The position numbers and the translations under genes are program-made. 64,000 nt of DNA, taken from NCBI GenBank assembly GCA_019637315.1, contig JAHBVU010000003.1, positions 240,353 through 304,352 of the forward strand, written 5' to 3'. Below the pieces are notes generated by a model that worked only from the letters and a program-made list of their open reading frames with translations, made no database searches and was not told where the DNA came from. Source of the DNA: Gemmatimonadales bacterium (lineage in GTDB: Bacteria > Gemmatimonadota > Gemmatimonadetes > Gemmatimonadales > GWC2-71-9). Positions 16,625-24,354 of the stretch are shown in pieces. Numbering within the stretch: position 1 is the first letter of the stretch; each line of letters starts with the position of its first letter.

Positions 16625-17785
16625 TTACATCAGTCTGATGGTGAGGCCGGTTGGCTGCGCAGGAACCGGCACAGTGCTGACGACTTTGCGGGTGGCGAGG
16701 TCGACGACATCGATGGCGCCCGGGTCGGACCCGATCGACTCCTGCGACACGTAGGCGTACTTCCCGTCCGGTGAAAACACGACGCCGTGGACGATCTTCT
16801 TGGTCGTCTTGACCCGGGCGGTTTCGGTCCAAGTCTTGGTGTCGACGATACTGAAGCTCTGATCCTTCTTGTTCGTCACGACCAGGACCGAGCCGTCCGG
16901 CGACGGCTCCAGGTTGTACGCTCCCGCCCCGACCGCGACCTCTCGCCGCAGCTGCAGCGTTTCCGCGTCCCAGACCTGGACGGTGTTGCCGTTGTTGCAG
17001 GCGACATAGAGCGTCTTGTCGTCTGCCGAGACGGAAATATAGGTCCCGGCGCATTCCCGGGTCATCAGCGCAGCAGGCGGCTCGACCACGACACCGGCGC
17101 CGGGCGGCGTGGCATGAGACGCATCGTGTCCGGCGTGACCGGCGGGGTGCCCCGCCGCCGGCGCACCAGCCATGGTATGGCCCTTGCCCGTCCGAACCCG
17201 GCGGGCAATCGCAAACGTATTGACATCGATTTCCAGGATCTCATCGCTGTGCATGCAGGTCGCATAGGCCCGCGTGCCGGCATGATTGACGCGCATTCCA
17301 TGCGGCATGTCGCAGGCAGGCAGATCGAAGATCTTGGTCATGCTCGGCACGTGTACCACGGATATGACATTGACCCGCGGTCGGTCGCCGTGGAAATCGG
17401 AATTGGCCACGAAGGCGAATTCGTTGTCGGGCGTCACCGAAATGGTAGTCGGGAAATGCTCGGCAAGCGCCTTGCCCATGAACTGATCGGTTGCCGCGTC
17501 GAACTGCCAGAGGGTTCCGAAAGGTACCCCGTGGGCCACGCTCACGAAGTACGACTTCATGTCGGGCGCCATCGCAATGCCGTGCGGCCCGTCGATATCG
17601 GCGGGCTTGATCCCGACCGGCACGACCCGATCGACGATCAGCTTGGGGCCGTCCGGGCGGAACCAGGTCACGATGTCGCCCGACTCGCTGACGATGCCAA
17701 CCTGATACTTCTGCTGCTGCGCCGTCACGCCGCTGGTCGCAAGCGCCGCGAGCATCACACCTGCCGTCCAGAAGTTCCGCGTCAT
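16625..17785 (-). CDS. Secreted YVTN-type beta-propeller with His-rich loop
   Basis: A 386-residue protein. ATG 17785 is chosen for the AAGGAGG sequence ending 8 bases upstream. It has a Sec signal peptide (MTRNFWTAGVMLAALATSGVTAQ), so it is periplasmic. The mature part is a seven-bladed-type propeller, with repeated units such as SVTPDNEFAFVAN, SVSADDKTLYVACNN, EPSPDGSVLVVTN and VFSPDGKYAYVSQ. Between blades, residues 203-224 hold five His in a Gly/Ala-rich loop, a possible metal site. Cytochrome-cd1-like propellers look similar, but there is no CxxCH haem motif. The substrate is unknown. It sits within the glyS operon between a zincin and two tiny proteins. Confidence 0.85.
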   Translation of the reverse strand: MTRNFWTAGVMLAALATSGVTAQQQKYQVGIVSESGDIVTWFRPDGPKLIVDRVVPVGIKPADIDGPHGIAMAPDMKSYFVSVAHGVPFGTLWQFDAATDQFMGKALAEHFPTTISVTPDNEFAFVANSDFHGDRPRVNVISVVHVPSMTKIFDLPACDMPHGMRVNHAGTRAYATCMHSDEILEIDVNTFAIARRVRTGKGHTMAGAPAAGHPAGHAGHDASHATPPGAGVVVEPPAALMTRECAGTYISVSADDKTLYVACNNGNTVQVWDAETLQLRREVAVGAGAYNLEPSPDGSVLVVTNKKDQSFSIVDTKTWTETARVKTTKKIVHGVVFSPDGKYAYVSQESIGSDPGAIDVVDLATRKVVSTVPVPAQPTGLTIRLM

Positions 17786-17799
17786 GCCTGCCGCCTCCT

Positions 17800-18489
17800 T
17801 CAATCCAGCTCTGCCCAAATGTCCCGCTGATCGGCCACCGGCGTCCGGATGACATCCATCAGCCGGGCGGGACGCACCACGACGAGGACGAACTCCCCTG
17901 GGGGTGGCGCCTCGAGTCCCTGCACCGACAGAAACGCCGGGGGGCGCAGATCGGACGGCAGGTCGACCCGGTACCGTCGGTCGGCCCAGACGAAGCGGAA
18001 CAGCCCCCCGGCTTCCTCCCGCTCGACCTCCATAAAGTAATCATCCTCGAGCCGGAACAGCCCGCCGCCCTCGGCCTCGCCGTCACGATAGAAGGTCGGG
18101 TCGAACGGCTCGCCGGCCATGCGGGCGTAGTTCTGTTCCACCGCCTCGTCGAGCCACTCGAGACTGGGCTCCCGGGCCCGCCACTCGACATGGTGGCGGA
18201 TTTCGTGGGTCAGGGTTTCCCAGGCCTCCTCCTGCCAGTTGAAATCCTCCCGATCCCGGGCCAGGGCGGCAAAGGAACCGTAGTACAGTACCACACGGCT
18301 GTGGGTGGCCTCGGGGGCATCGGTCGTGGTCGGCAGGGCAATGCACTCGCCCAGGGTGTAGATCTCCTGGCGATCGGGGTGCGTCACCGTGCGAGGCGAC
18401 ACCACGATCTCGGCGATCCCGGACAGAAACTCTTCCGGAATCTGCTCAGCAAGCGAGGCCACCAGCCCCTCGAACTCGGCCAGCGTCAT
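17800..18489 (-). CDS. Zincin-like metallopeptidase with C-terminal extension
   Basis: A 229-residue protein. The N-terminal ~120 residues look like the small bacterial zincin family (Pfam Zincin_1 type): a helix, then VVLYYGSFA, then the zinc-binding helix TLTHEIRHHVEW with H95, E96 and H99 (plus H100), and a C-terminal acidic helix (LEWLDEAVEQNYARM). About 105 further residues are beta-rich and not part of the minimal family. There is no signal peptide. It begins 7 bases after the glyS stop and ends 15 bases before the propeller start, so it is in the same transcript. The role is unknown. Confidence 0.75.
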   Translation of the reverse strand: MTLAEFEGLVASLAEQIPEEFLSGIAEIVVSPRTVTHPDRQEIYTLGECIALPTTTDAPEATHSRVVLYYGSFAALARDREDFNWQEEAWETLTHEIRHHVEWRAREPSLEWLDEAVEQNYARMAGEPFDPTFYRDGEAEGGGLFRLEDDYFMEVEREEAGGLFRFVWADRRYRVDLPSDLRPPAFLSVQGLEAPPPGEFVLVVVRPARLMDVIRTPVADQRDIWAELD

Positions 18490-18495
18490 GCGGGC

Positions 18496-19824
18496 TTAGA
18501 GCCGTTCGTGCAGGTACTCGCGCACCTGCGCCAGCGCGATCCGCTCCTGCTGCATGGTGTCACGGTGTCGCACGGTCACCTGCCCGTCTTCGGCGGTCTG
18601 GCCATCGACCGTGATGCTGAACGGGGTTCCGATCTCGTCCATCCGCCGGTAGCGACGACCGATCGCTCCGCTGTCGTCATAGAACACCGGCAAGTTGCGG
18701 CGAAGATCGTTGTACAGCTCGGTGGCCGTCTCCGGCATCCGGTCCTTGTTGACGAGCGGCAGTACCGCCGCCTTGATCGGCGCCATCACGGGATGGAATC
18801 GCATCACCACCCGGGTGTCGCCGTCGACTTCCTCCTCGTGATAGGCATCAGCCAGGAGAGCCAGGGTGACCCGATCGGCGCCCGCCGACGTTTCGACGAT
18901 ATACGGGAGGAAGCGATCGCCGCTCTTCTGCTCGAAGTATTCCAGCTTCTTGCCGGAGTGCTCCTGGTGGCGCCGCAAGTCGAAGTCGGTCCGGTTGTGG
19001 ATTCCCTCGATTTCGTGCCAGCCGAAGGGAAACTCATACTCGATGTCGTAGGCGGCGCGAGCATAGTGGGCCAGCTCCGTGGGGCCGTGCTCGTGCCAGC
19101 GCAGCTTGTCCGACCGCAGCCCGATTTCGCAGTGCCACGCCATCCGAAGCACTCGCCAGCGCTCGAACCACTCGTCGTCCGTTCCCGGCTTCACGAAGAA
19201 CTGCATTTCCATCTGCTCGAACTCGCGAGTCCGGAAGATGAAGTTGCCCGGGGTAATCTCGTTGCGGAACGCCTTGCCGATCTGGGCGATTCCGAACGGA
19301 ATCCGCTGCCGAGAGCTGTTGAGGACGTTCAGGTAATTGACGTAGATCCCCTGCGCCGTTTCTGGTCGGAGGTAGACCACGGCCGCCTGTTCCTCGACCG
19401 GCCCCATGAAGGTCTTGAACATCAGGTTGAAGAGCCGCGGCTCGGTCAGGTTGCCCTTGGTGCCGCAGGCGGGGCACTGCCCGTCCGGCTGTCCTGGGGT
19501 CCCCTTGATCCGCGGATCATCGGCCCGGAACCGGTTGCGGCACTGCTTGCAATCGACCAGAGGGTCCGTGAAGCCAGACACATGCCCCGACGCTTCCCAC
19601 ACCTTTGGGTGCATCAGGATGGCGGCATCGAGACCCTCGATGTCGTCGCGCGACCGGACCAAGGCTCGCCACCAGCTGTCCTTGACGTTCCGCTTGAGCT
19701 CGACGCCGAGCGGGCCGTAGTCCCAGACCGAGCCCAGTCCACCGTAGACCTCGGACGACTGAAAAACGAATCCGCGGCGCTTGCAGAGGGAAACCAGCTT
19801 GTCCATCAACGGGGGGGCGGCCAT
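18496..19824 (-). CDS. glyS: Glycyl-tRNA synthetase, single-chain alpha2 type
   Basis: A class II aminoacyl-tRNA synthetase of 442 residues that charges tRNA-Gly. This is the dimeric archaeal/eukaryal-like form found in many bacteria, not the GlyQ/GlyS tetramer. Family signs are the N-terminus VSLCKRRGFVFQSSEVYGG, motif 1-2 segments (RPETAQGIYVNYLNVL, FIFRTREFEQMEMQFFV) and the anticodon-binding C-terminal domain (VLPLVNKD). A CxxC pair is in the insertion (CPACG). It is the first gene of a six-gene operon and has a clear promoter. Confidence 0.96.
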   Translation of the reverse strand: MAAPPLMDKLVSLCKRRGFVFQSSEVYGGLGSVWDYGPLGVELKRNVKDSWWRALVRSRDDIEGLDAAILMHPKVWEASGHVSGFTDPLVDCKQCRNRFRADDPRIKGTPGQPDGQCPACGTKGNLTEPRLFNLMFKTFMGPVEEQAAVVYLRPETAQGIYVNYLNVLNSSRQRIPFGIAQIGKAFRNEITPGNFIFRTREFEQMEMQFFVKPGTDDEWFERWRVLRMAWHCEIGLRSDKLRWHEHGPTELAHYARAAYDIEYEFPFGWHEIEGIHNRTDFDLRRHQEHSGKKLEYFEQKSGDRFLPYIVETSAGADRVTLALLADAYHEEEVDGDTRVVMRFHPVMAPIKAAVLPLVNKDRMPETATELYNDLRRNLPVFYDDSGAIGRRYRRMDEIGTPFSITVDGQTAEDGQVTVRHRDTMQQERIALAQVREYLHERL

Positions 19825-19890
19825 GAGTCGGGTCTGCGGTAACTGGAGAATCAGGTCCGGCGGCTCCCGGGAGCGACCGGCGGGTGGCGA

Positions 19891-19919
19891 ATATTAGAGG
19901 TGAGCTAACCCACAGGCAA
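19891..19919 (-). promoter_or_regulatory. glyS operon promoter
   Basis: On the minus strand TTGCCT (19919-19914) and TAATAT (19896-19891) are exactly 17 bases apart. The start is expected near 19884, giving a ~60-base leader. The 289 bases between glyS and the first prepilin gene hold only this promoter and the divergent pilin promoter. Confidence 0.65.
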
Positions 19920-20035
19920 GCAATAATTTGCGCGCAGCAGGATGCCAGAAACGGGGCCGGGTGAGGGAGGGTCGTTCCGGGGTCCAGGAGGGAGAATGCG
20001 TCAGGGCAACGACTTAGCCGACCCGACCGGCTGGC

Positions 20036-20063
20036 TTGGACTTTGCCGTGGGACAGGTATCCT
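20036..20063 (+). promoter_or_regulatory. Promoter of the prepilin operon
   Basis: TTGGAC (20036-20041) and TATCCT (20058-20063) are 16 bases apart, upstream of the first prepilin gene at 20114. The leader contains a short inverted repeat around CCCGTGATTCACGGG. Confidence 0.5.
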
Positions 20064-20113
20064 ACGGGCCAGCCCGTGATTCACGGGTTTCCCGGACTGC
20101 TGGAGAGGGTCGG

Positions 20114-20668
20114 ATGCAATTTCGTTCGCTGTTGGCGGATCGGCGCGGCTACTCGCTCGGCGAGTTGCTTACGGTGGTCGTCATTCTTGGTATCATCGCG
20201 GCCCTGGCCGTGCCCCGCCTCGACTGGATGGCATATCGGGTCAACGGCGAGGTGCGTCAGGTCGCGATGCAGTTGTCGTACGCCCAGCGGCTGGCAGTCA
20301 GCCTCCAGCACAACGTCCAGGTCACCATCGATCGCGCCAACCGGCGGATCATCGTGGACGAGGATGCCAACAACGACGGCATCTTCTCTTCCAATGAGCG
20401 CCGCCGAGTCCTCCAGCTCGAAGCGGGTCTCAATTTCGAGCGGAACAGCGCCCCGGCCCTTCCGGCGCCCGCCCCGGACAACGAGCTCACCCAGATCATC
20501 TTCCGCCGCGACGGCAGTGCGAGCCAGTCGGGGGCGGTGTTTCTCAATTCGATTCGCGGGGTTGCGGGCGGCAACAACAAGGACGCCCGTGCGCTGGTCA
20601 TCACGCGTGCGACGGGGCGCGCCTCGTCGTTCTCGTATCTGAATGGCAGCTGGGTCGCGAGGATGTGA
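20114..20668 (+). CDS. Type IV prepilin, GspH/FimT-like
   Basis: A 184-residue pseudopilin. ATG 20114 is chosen for GGAGAGGG just upstream and the short basic leader. The prepilin peptidase site is G12|Y13 with the conserved Glu at +5 (E17), followed by a hydrophobic helix (LLTVVVILGIIAALAVP). Downstream is a GspH-like beta domain. Residues 84-95 read D-A-N-N-D-G-I-F-S-S-N-E, a complete EF-hand-like calcium loop. It is the first of four genes joined by short or overlapping junctions. I infer a minor pilin priming a type IV pilus or a type II secretion pseudopilus. Confidence 0.88.
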   Translation: MQFRSLLADRRGYSLGELLTVVVILGIIAALAVPRLDWMAYRVNGEVRQVAMQLSYAQRLAVSLQHNVQVTIDRANRRIIVDEDANNDGIFSSNERRRVLQLEAGLNFERNSAPALPAPAPDNELTQIIFRRDGSASQSGAVFLNSIRGVAGGNNKDARALVITRATGRASSFSYLNGSWVARM

Positions 20669-20670
20669 CG

Positions 20671-21066
20671 ATGAAACGTGACGGCTTCACGCTGATCGAG
20701 GTACTCATTGCCGTCGTCGTGCTGACGATCGCGGTCACCGGCCTCGGGCAGTTTATGGCGAAGTATCAGCATTCCACCTCGACGGCCACGCTGCTTTCGA
20801 GCATGACAAGCATTGCCAAAGAGCGACTCGAGCTGGTCCGCGCCGACCCCCGGTACACCACGCTCACGACCCTTTACGGCACCGGTGCCAGCGCCGACAC
20901 CACGGGATTCCCACGGTACCCCAGCGTGCGCCGCACCACCACGGTTGTCCGTGATCAGAGCGGCAACCCCGCCCGCGACCGAACCACCGTGACGGTTCGG
21001 GTCTTTGCGACCAACGGTATCAGCAGGGACACGGTGCGTCTCACCGCCGTGATCGCACGCCCATGA
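20671..21066 (+). CDS. Type IV prepilin, PilV/GspI-like
   Basis: A 131-residue minor pilin. The leader is only MKRDG; cleavage before F6 and Glu at +5 (E10) are standard (GFTLIEVLIAVVVLTIAV). The start ATG lies two bases after the stop of the previous gene; a GTG two codons earlier overlaps that stop and is less likely. The soluble part is small, with Thr/Arg-rich strands typical of PilV/GspI. It is coupled to the next gene by an ATGA overlap. Confidence 0.88.
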   Translation: MKRDGFTLIEVLIAVVVLTIAVTGLGQFMAKYQHSTSTATLLSSMTSIAKERLELVRADPRYTTLTTLYGTGASADTTGFPRYPSVRRTTTVVRDQSGNPARDRTTVTVRVFATNGISRDTVRLTAVIARP

Positions 21067-22244
21067 CGAGCACTCGCGGTTCGGTTCGTTTGCGCAGCAC
21101 GGCCGGCTTCTCGCTGGTCGAACTGCTGATCACGCTGGTCGTCCTGACGCTGGTCATGGGAACGACCGTAATGTTCTTTCAGACGCAGAGTCGCAGCTTT
21201 GCCCGGGGCAACGAGAGCATCGACGTGCTCCAGAACGCGCGCTTTTCCGTGACCCATGTGGAGCGGATTCTGCGCACCTTGGGCGCTGGCGTCACCGGCG
21301 AACAGCCGATGCTGGTCTACGGAGGCAACGACGTCGTTGCGTTCAATACCGACTTTACCGAGACCGACACCACCGATTTTCGCTGGGCCGTCAACTGGAA
21401 CCCATCGATCCCGGCCGAAGACGCGATGGTATGGCGGGTCGAGAACGCTTCGACCATTCCCAACACGGTCATTACGTACCCACCGAAAACGTTCGTCCTG
21501 GGCAACGGCCTGCCAAGCCCTGCTGAAACCAAGATCTTCTGGCTGGCTCCGGACACGACGACGGCGCGCGGGGACGACTATGTGCTCTGGGAGCGCACCA
21601 ACAACGGCCAGCCGGAATACATTGCCCGCAACATTCTGGCGTATCCCGGGCGCCCGTTCTTCCAGTACTTTCTCGACCGCCGAACCGTGGGCGTTCCGAA
21701 TCTCGTGATCGCAGCCGGAGCCGACCTTCCCCTGCGGCGTCGGGTTCTGGAATCGACCTTCAGCTCGGCGGACAGTTCCAACGCCGTGCGACCGGACAGT
21801 GTTCGGGCCGTTCGGATCAACCTCCGCATCTCCAATGGCAAGACCGGTGCGGAGGAACGGACTCGGGACTTCTCGCAGCTGATCCAGGTGCCCAACAACG
21901 GGTTGCCGAGCCCGGTCGTCTGTGGCCGGTCACCGCTTCCACCGGCAAGCGTTACGACGATTGCCGACACGACGGGCGCAGCCATCGTTCACCTTCGCTG
22001 GACCCGGTCACCCGACCACGGCGGAGGCGAGTTCGACGTGCGTCAGTACGTCGTCTACGTCCGACCGGACACAGCAACCGTCTGGCGGGACCCGCTGATC
22101 CTCGTACCGGCAGACAGTCTGTTGACGTACCAGACCCCGATCGGCGGGCTCGCCTCGGGGGAAACCTACCGATTCGGCGTCATCGCGCAGGACTGCACGC
22201 CCAGTTCGTCCACCGTGATCTCGACGACGGCGGTTGCGCCATGA
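21063..22244 (+). CDS. Prepilin, PilW/GspJ-like, with C-terminal fibronectin III domain
   Basis: A 393-residue protein. The prepilin signal is G15|F16 with E20 (GFSLVELLITLVVLTLVMG). The central ~270 residues resemble PilW, including the common pattern of NDVVAFNTDF-type strands. Residues 291-393 form a fibronectin type III-like module (IVHLRWTRSPD, YVVYVRPD, SGETYRFGVIAQD), unusual on a minor pilin. Both ends overlap or abut neighbours within the operon. The FN3 part would be exposed at the pilus tip and could bind a surface or a partner protein. Confidence 0.85.
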   Translation: MTSTRGSVRLRSTAGFSLVELLITLVVLTLVMGTTVMFFQTQSRSFARGNESIDVLQNARFSVTHVERILRTLGAGVTGEQPMLVYGGNDVVAFNTDFTETDTTDFRWAVNWNPSIPAEDAMVWRVENASTIPNTVITYPPKTFVLGNGLPSPAETKIFWLAPDTTTARGDDYVLWERTNNGQPEYIARNILAYPGRPFFQYFLDRRTVGVPNLVIAAGADLPLRRRVLESTFSSADSSNAVRPDSVRAVRINLRISNGKTGAEERTRDFSQLIQVPNNGLPSPVVCGRSPLPPASVTTIADTTGAAIVHLRWTRSPDHGGGEFDVRQYVVYVRPDTATVWRDPLILVPADSLLTYQTPIGGLASGETYRFGVIAQDCTPSSSTVISTTAVAP

Positions 22245-22258
22245 GAAGGAGACCAGGC

Positions 22259-24262
22259 ATGCCCACGACCCAGCTGATCCGCAACGAACGCGGTGTCGCG
22301 CTGATCCTGACCCTGCTGATCACGATGGCCGTGGCCGCGATGGCCATCGGCGGCGTGATGATTGCCGGCGCCAGCGGGCTGACCTCGCGCTTTGCCGCCC
22401 GGGAGGCCGCCCTCCACTCGCTGGCCGATGCCGGCCTCGAAATCGCGCGGGATTCGATCAATCGCGTGCTGACACTCCTCCCCGATACGGGGTACATCAC
22501 GATCACACCGGCCAGCGTGATCCATGATGCCAGCGGCAACGTGATTACCGGATACACTCGCACGGTGTACGCCGGGAAGACGGGCGGGCGGACCGGCGGA
22601 CCGGCCACCTCAGGGCAGTATGGCAGCAACTATATGAGCGTGCTGTCCGTTATCAACGACCCGCGTGGCGCCGTGGCGGCGCGCCGCGGATTGTTTGCCC
22701 AGGAATCGTGGTCGCGGTTTGCCGTCGCCATCAACGACTACACCAGCACGATTCCGTACGGCTGCGGTTCGTCTATTACCGGGCCCCTCCACTCGAACGA
22801 CGACCTGCGAATCCAGGCCGGGTGCACTTCCCCGAAGACATTGTTCGCCGGTGAAGTCTCGGTCGTCGGCTCGATCATCAATCCGTCATCCGGCAACTTT
22901 ACTCGCGGCTATACGACCGGCGCACCGGCACTGCCCTGGCCAACAGCTGCGCAGCTCGGGCTGATGCAACAGTATGCCCGTGAAGCCGATGCCACCGGCG
23001 GTGACTATGATATCGCCGGCGGCAACATCGGCACCAACAAGCCGTGCACCAGGCTCGACTTCCAGGTCCTCGATTCGAACGGGGACGGGATCATCCAGTG
23101 GGATGAGGGATACGTTCGGGTCTTTCGCTGCAACAATCTCACCGATGCTTCACTGGCGTATGTGAACGGACGCAGATGGATCTCGGTTCCCGGGAGCGTG
23201 ACCGGCGTCAGCCTCGACACCGATCCCAACATCAACTCACCCAACTGCGGCGCCTACGCGGGGACATCGAGCGGGGCGTTCCGCAGCGCCCGCTGGATCT
23301 GGGACAATACCGCCGGCACCAACAACCAAAAGCGCGACGCCGTGCGAGGCGCATTGAACGGCTCCAGCGGAAGCTACGTCAATCGTCGCTGCTTCCTCGG
23401 CGGCGATCCTCGCCTCTTCCGGGCCGCCACCGGCGACACCCTGCTGCCGGACTCGACCACAGCCAATACCGGGCTCGGCACCAACGGCGGCCGGTGGATC
23501 CGGAGGCGGCTCGGTGCGCATCCTTCCGTCACCGCCGTGCGCAACACGATTGCCAGCGGTGGCGACGCTGAGTACTGGATCCCGCTGGGCAAGAACCCGG
23601 ACTTCAAGGGCGTGATCTACGTGACCGGCGACGTGGCCATCAGCGGTCGACTCCGGGGCAGAGTCTCTGTAGTGTCGACGGGGCTCATCAATCTCCAGGA
23701 CGACTTCACCTACTGGACCCCGCCTGGCACGAACTGCAGCGAGACAGGGGACATCTTCGGCGCCCTCGCCGTACAGGGCATCATCACGCAGGACAACAAT
23801 CTCCAGACCCCCTTCCGGGTTGGAGGGACCTGGATTGGCGGGTTCGACGACACGCCGGCGGACGAGAGCTACCACATGTTCCTGCTGACGCTGACCAACT
23901 TCGGCAGTGACATGGCACCAAGTGGCACTCATAACACGCCCGGCTACGACGGCCCGACCGGCAGCCCCGCCATTCCGGCCAGCGCCAACGAAACCTGCGG
24001 CGGTGCCCGCGCAGGGTGCATCCGGATCTCGGGCGGCATTGCCTACGCCAGAATGGACTGGGGCGGCTTCCGCACCTACGGCGACGGCACCGGCTACGGC
24101 TGGGCCTCCGGCCACACCTATGACCCCTGCGGCGCCACCAACCCGCCGCCGTACTTCCCAACGACCGGCCGCTATCTCAAGAGCCGGTACTACGAAGTGG
24201 ACCCCGTCTGGCTCAATCAGACGGGCATCGCAACCTACTTCAAGGAACTGCAGTCGCGCTGA
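22259..24262 (+). CDS. PilX-like minor pilin/surface protein with EF-hand loop
   Basis: I chose the ATG at 22259 because AAGGAG ends 7 bases before it. An ATG at 22241, overlapping the previous stop, would add six residues. The 667-residue product has an N-terminal RGVALILTLLITMAVAAMAIGG helix without the usual Glu5, as in PilX, then a large beta-helix-like exported domain (SITGPLHSNDDLRIQ, FKGVIYVTGDVAISGRLRGRVSVVS). Residues 272-283 spell a canonical EF-hand loop, D-S-N-G-D-G-I-I-Q-W-D-E. No PilY1 gene follows, so this large protein may take the tip role. Confidence 0.8.
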   Translation: MPTTQLIRNERGVALILTLLITMAVAAMAIGGVMIAGASGLTSRFAAREAALHSLADAGLEIARDSINRVLTLLPDTGYITITPASVIHDASGNVITGYTRTVYAGKTGGRTGGPATSGQYGSNYMSVLSVINDPRGAVAARRGLFAQESWSRFAVAINDYTSTIPYGCGSSITGPLHSNDDLRIQAGCTSPKTLFAGEVSVVGSIINPSSGNFTRGYTTGAPALPWPTAAQLGLMQQYAREADATGGDYDIAGGNIGTNKPCTRLDFQVLDSNGDGIIQWDEGYVRVFRCNNLTDASLAYVNGRRWISVPGSVTGVSLDTDPNINSPNCGAYAGTSSGAFRSARWIWDNTAGTNNQKRDAVRGALNGSSGSYVNRRCFLGGDPRLFRAATGDTLLPDSTTANTGLGTNGGRWIRRRLGAHPSVTAVRNTIASGGDAEYWIPLGKNPDFKGVIYVTGDVAISGRLRGRVSVVSTGLINLQDDFTYWTPPGTNCSETGDIFGALAVQGIITQDNNLQTPFRVGGTWIGGFDDTPADESYHMFLLTLTNFGSDMAPSGTHNTPGYDGPTGSPAIPASANETCGGARAGCIRISGGIAYARMDWGGFRTYGDGTGYGWASGHTYDPCGATNPPPYFPTTGRYLKSRYYEVDPVWLNQTGIATYFKELQSR

Positions 24263-24293
24263 GCAAGACCAACCGGCGCAGCAACTGAGGAAA

Positions 24294-24333
24294 CGATGAG
24301 GGGGACGGCGCGCAGGCACCGTCCCCCTCATCG
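24294..24333. terminator. Bidirectional terminator between pilin operon and purA
   Basis: A 15-bp perfect stem (24294-24308 with 24319-24333) and a 10-base loop, placed between the convergent ends of the pilin operon and purA. There is no clear T-run on either side. Confidence 0.7.
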
Positions 24334-24354
24334 CGTCGACCGCAGCGCGCCGGA

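Noticed and set aside
18190..19842. 550-residue open frame antisense to glyS
   Set aside because: Shadow frame; glyS motifs are unambiguous.
19925..20113. c-di-GMP (GEMM) riboswitch ahead of the pilin operon
   Set aside because: The leader has a short hairpin but not the conserved GEMM tetraloop and receptor sequences.
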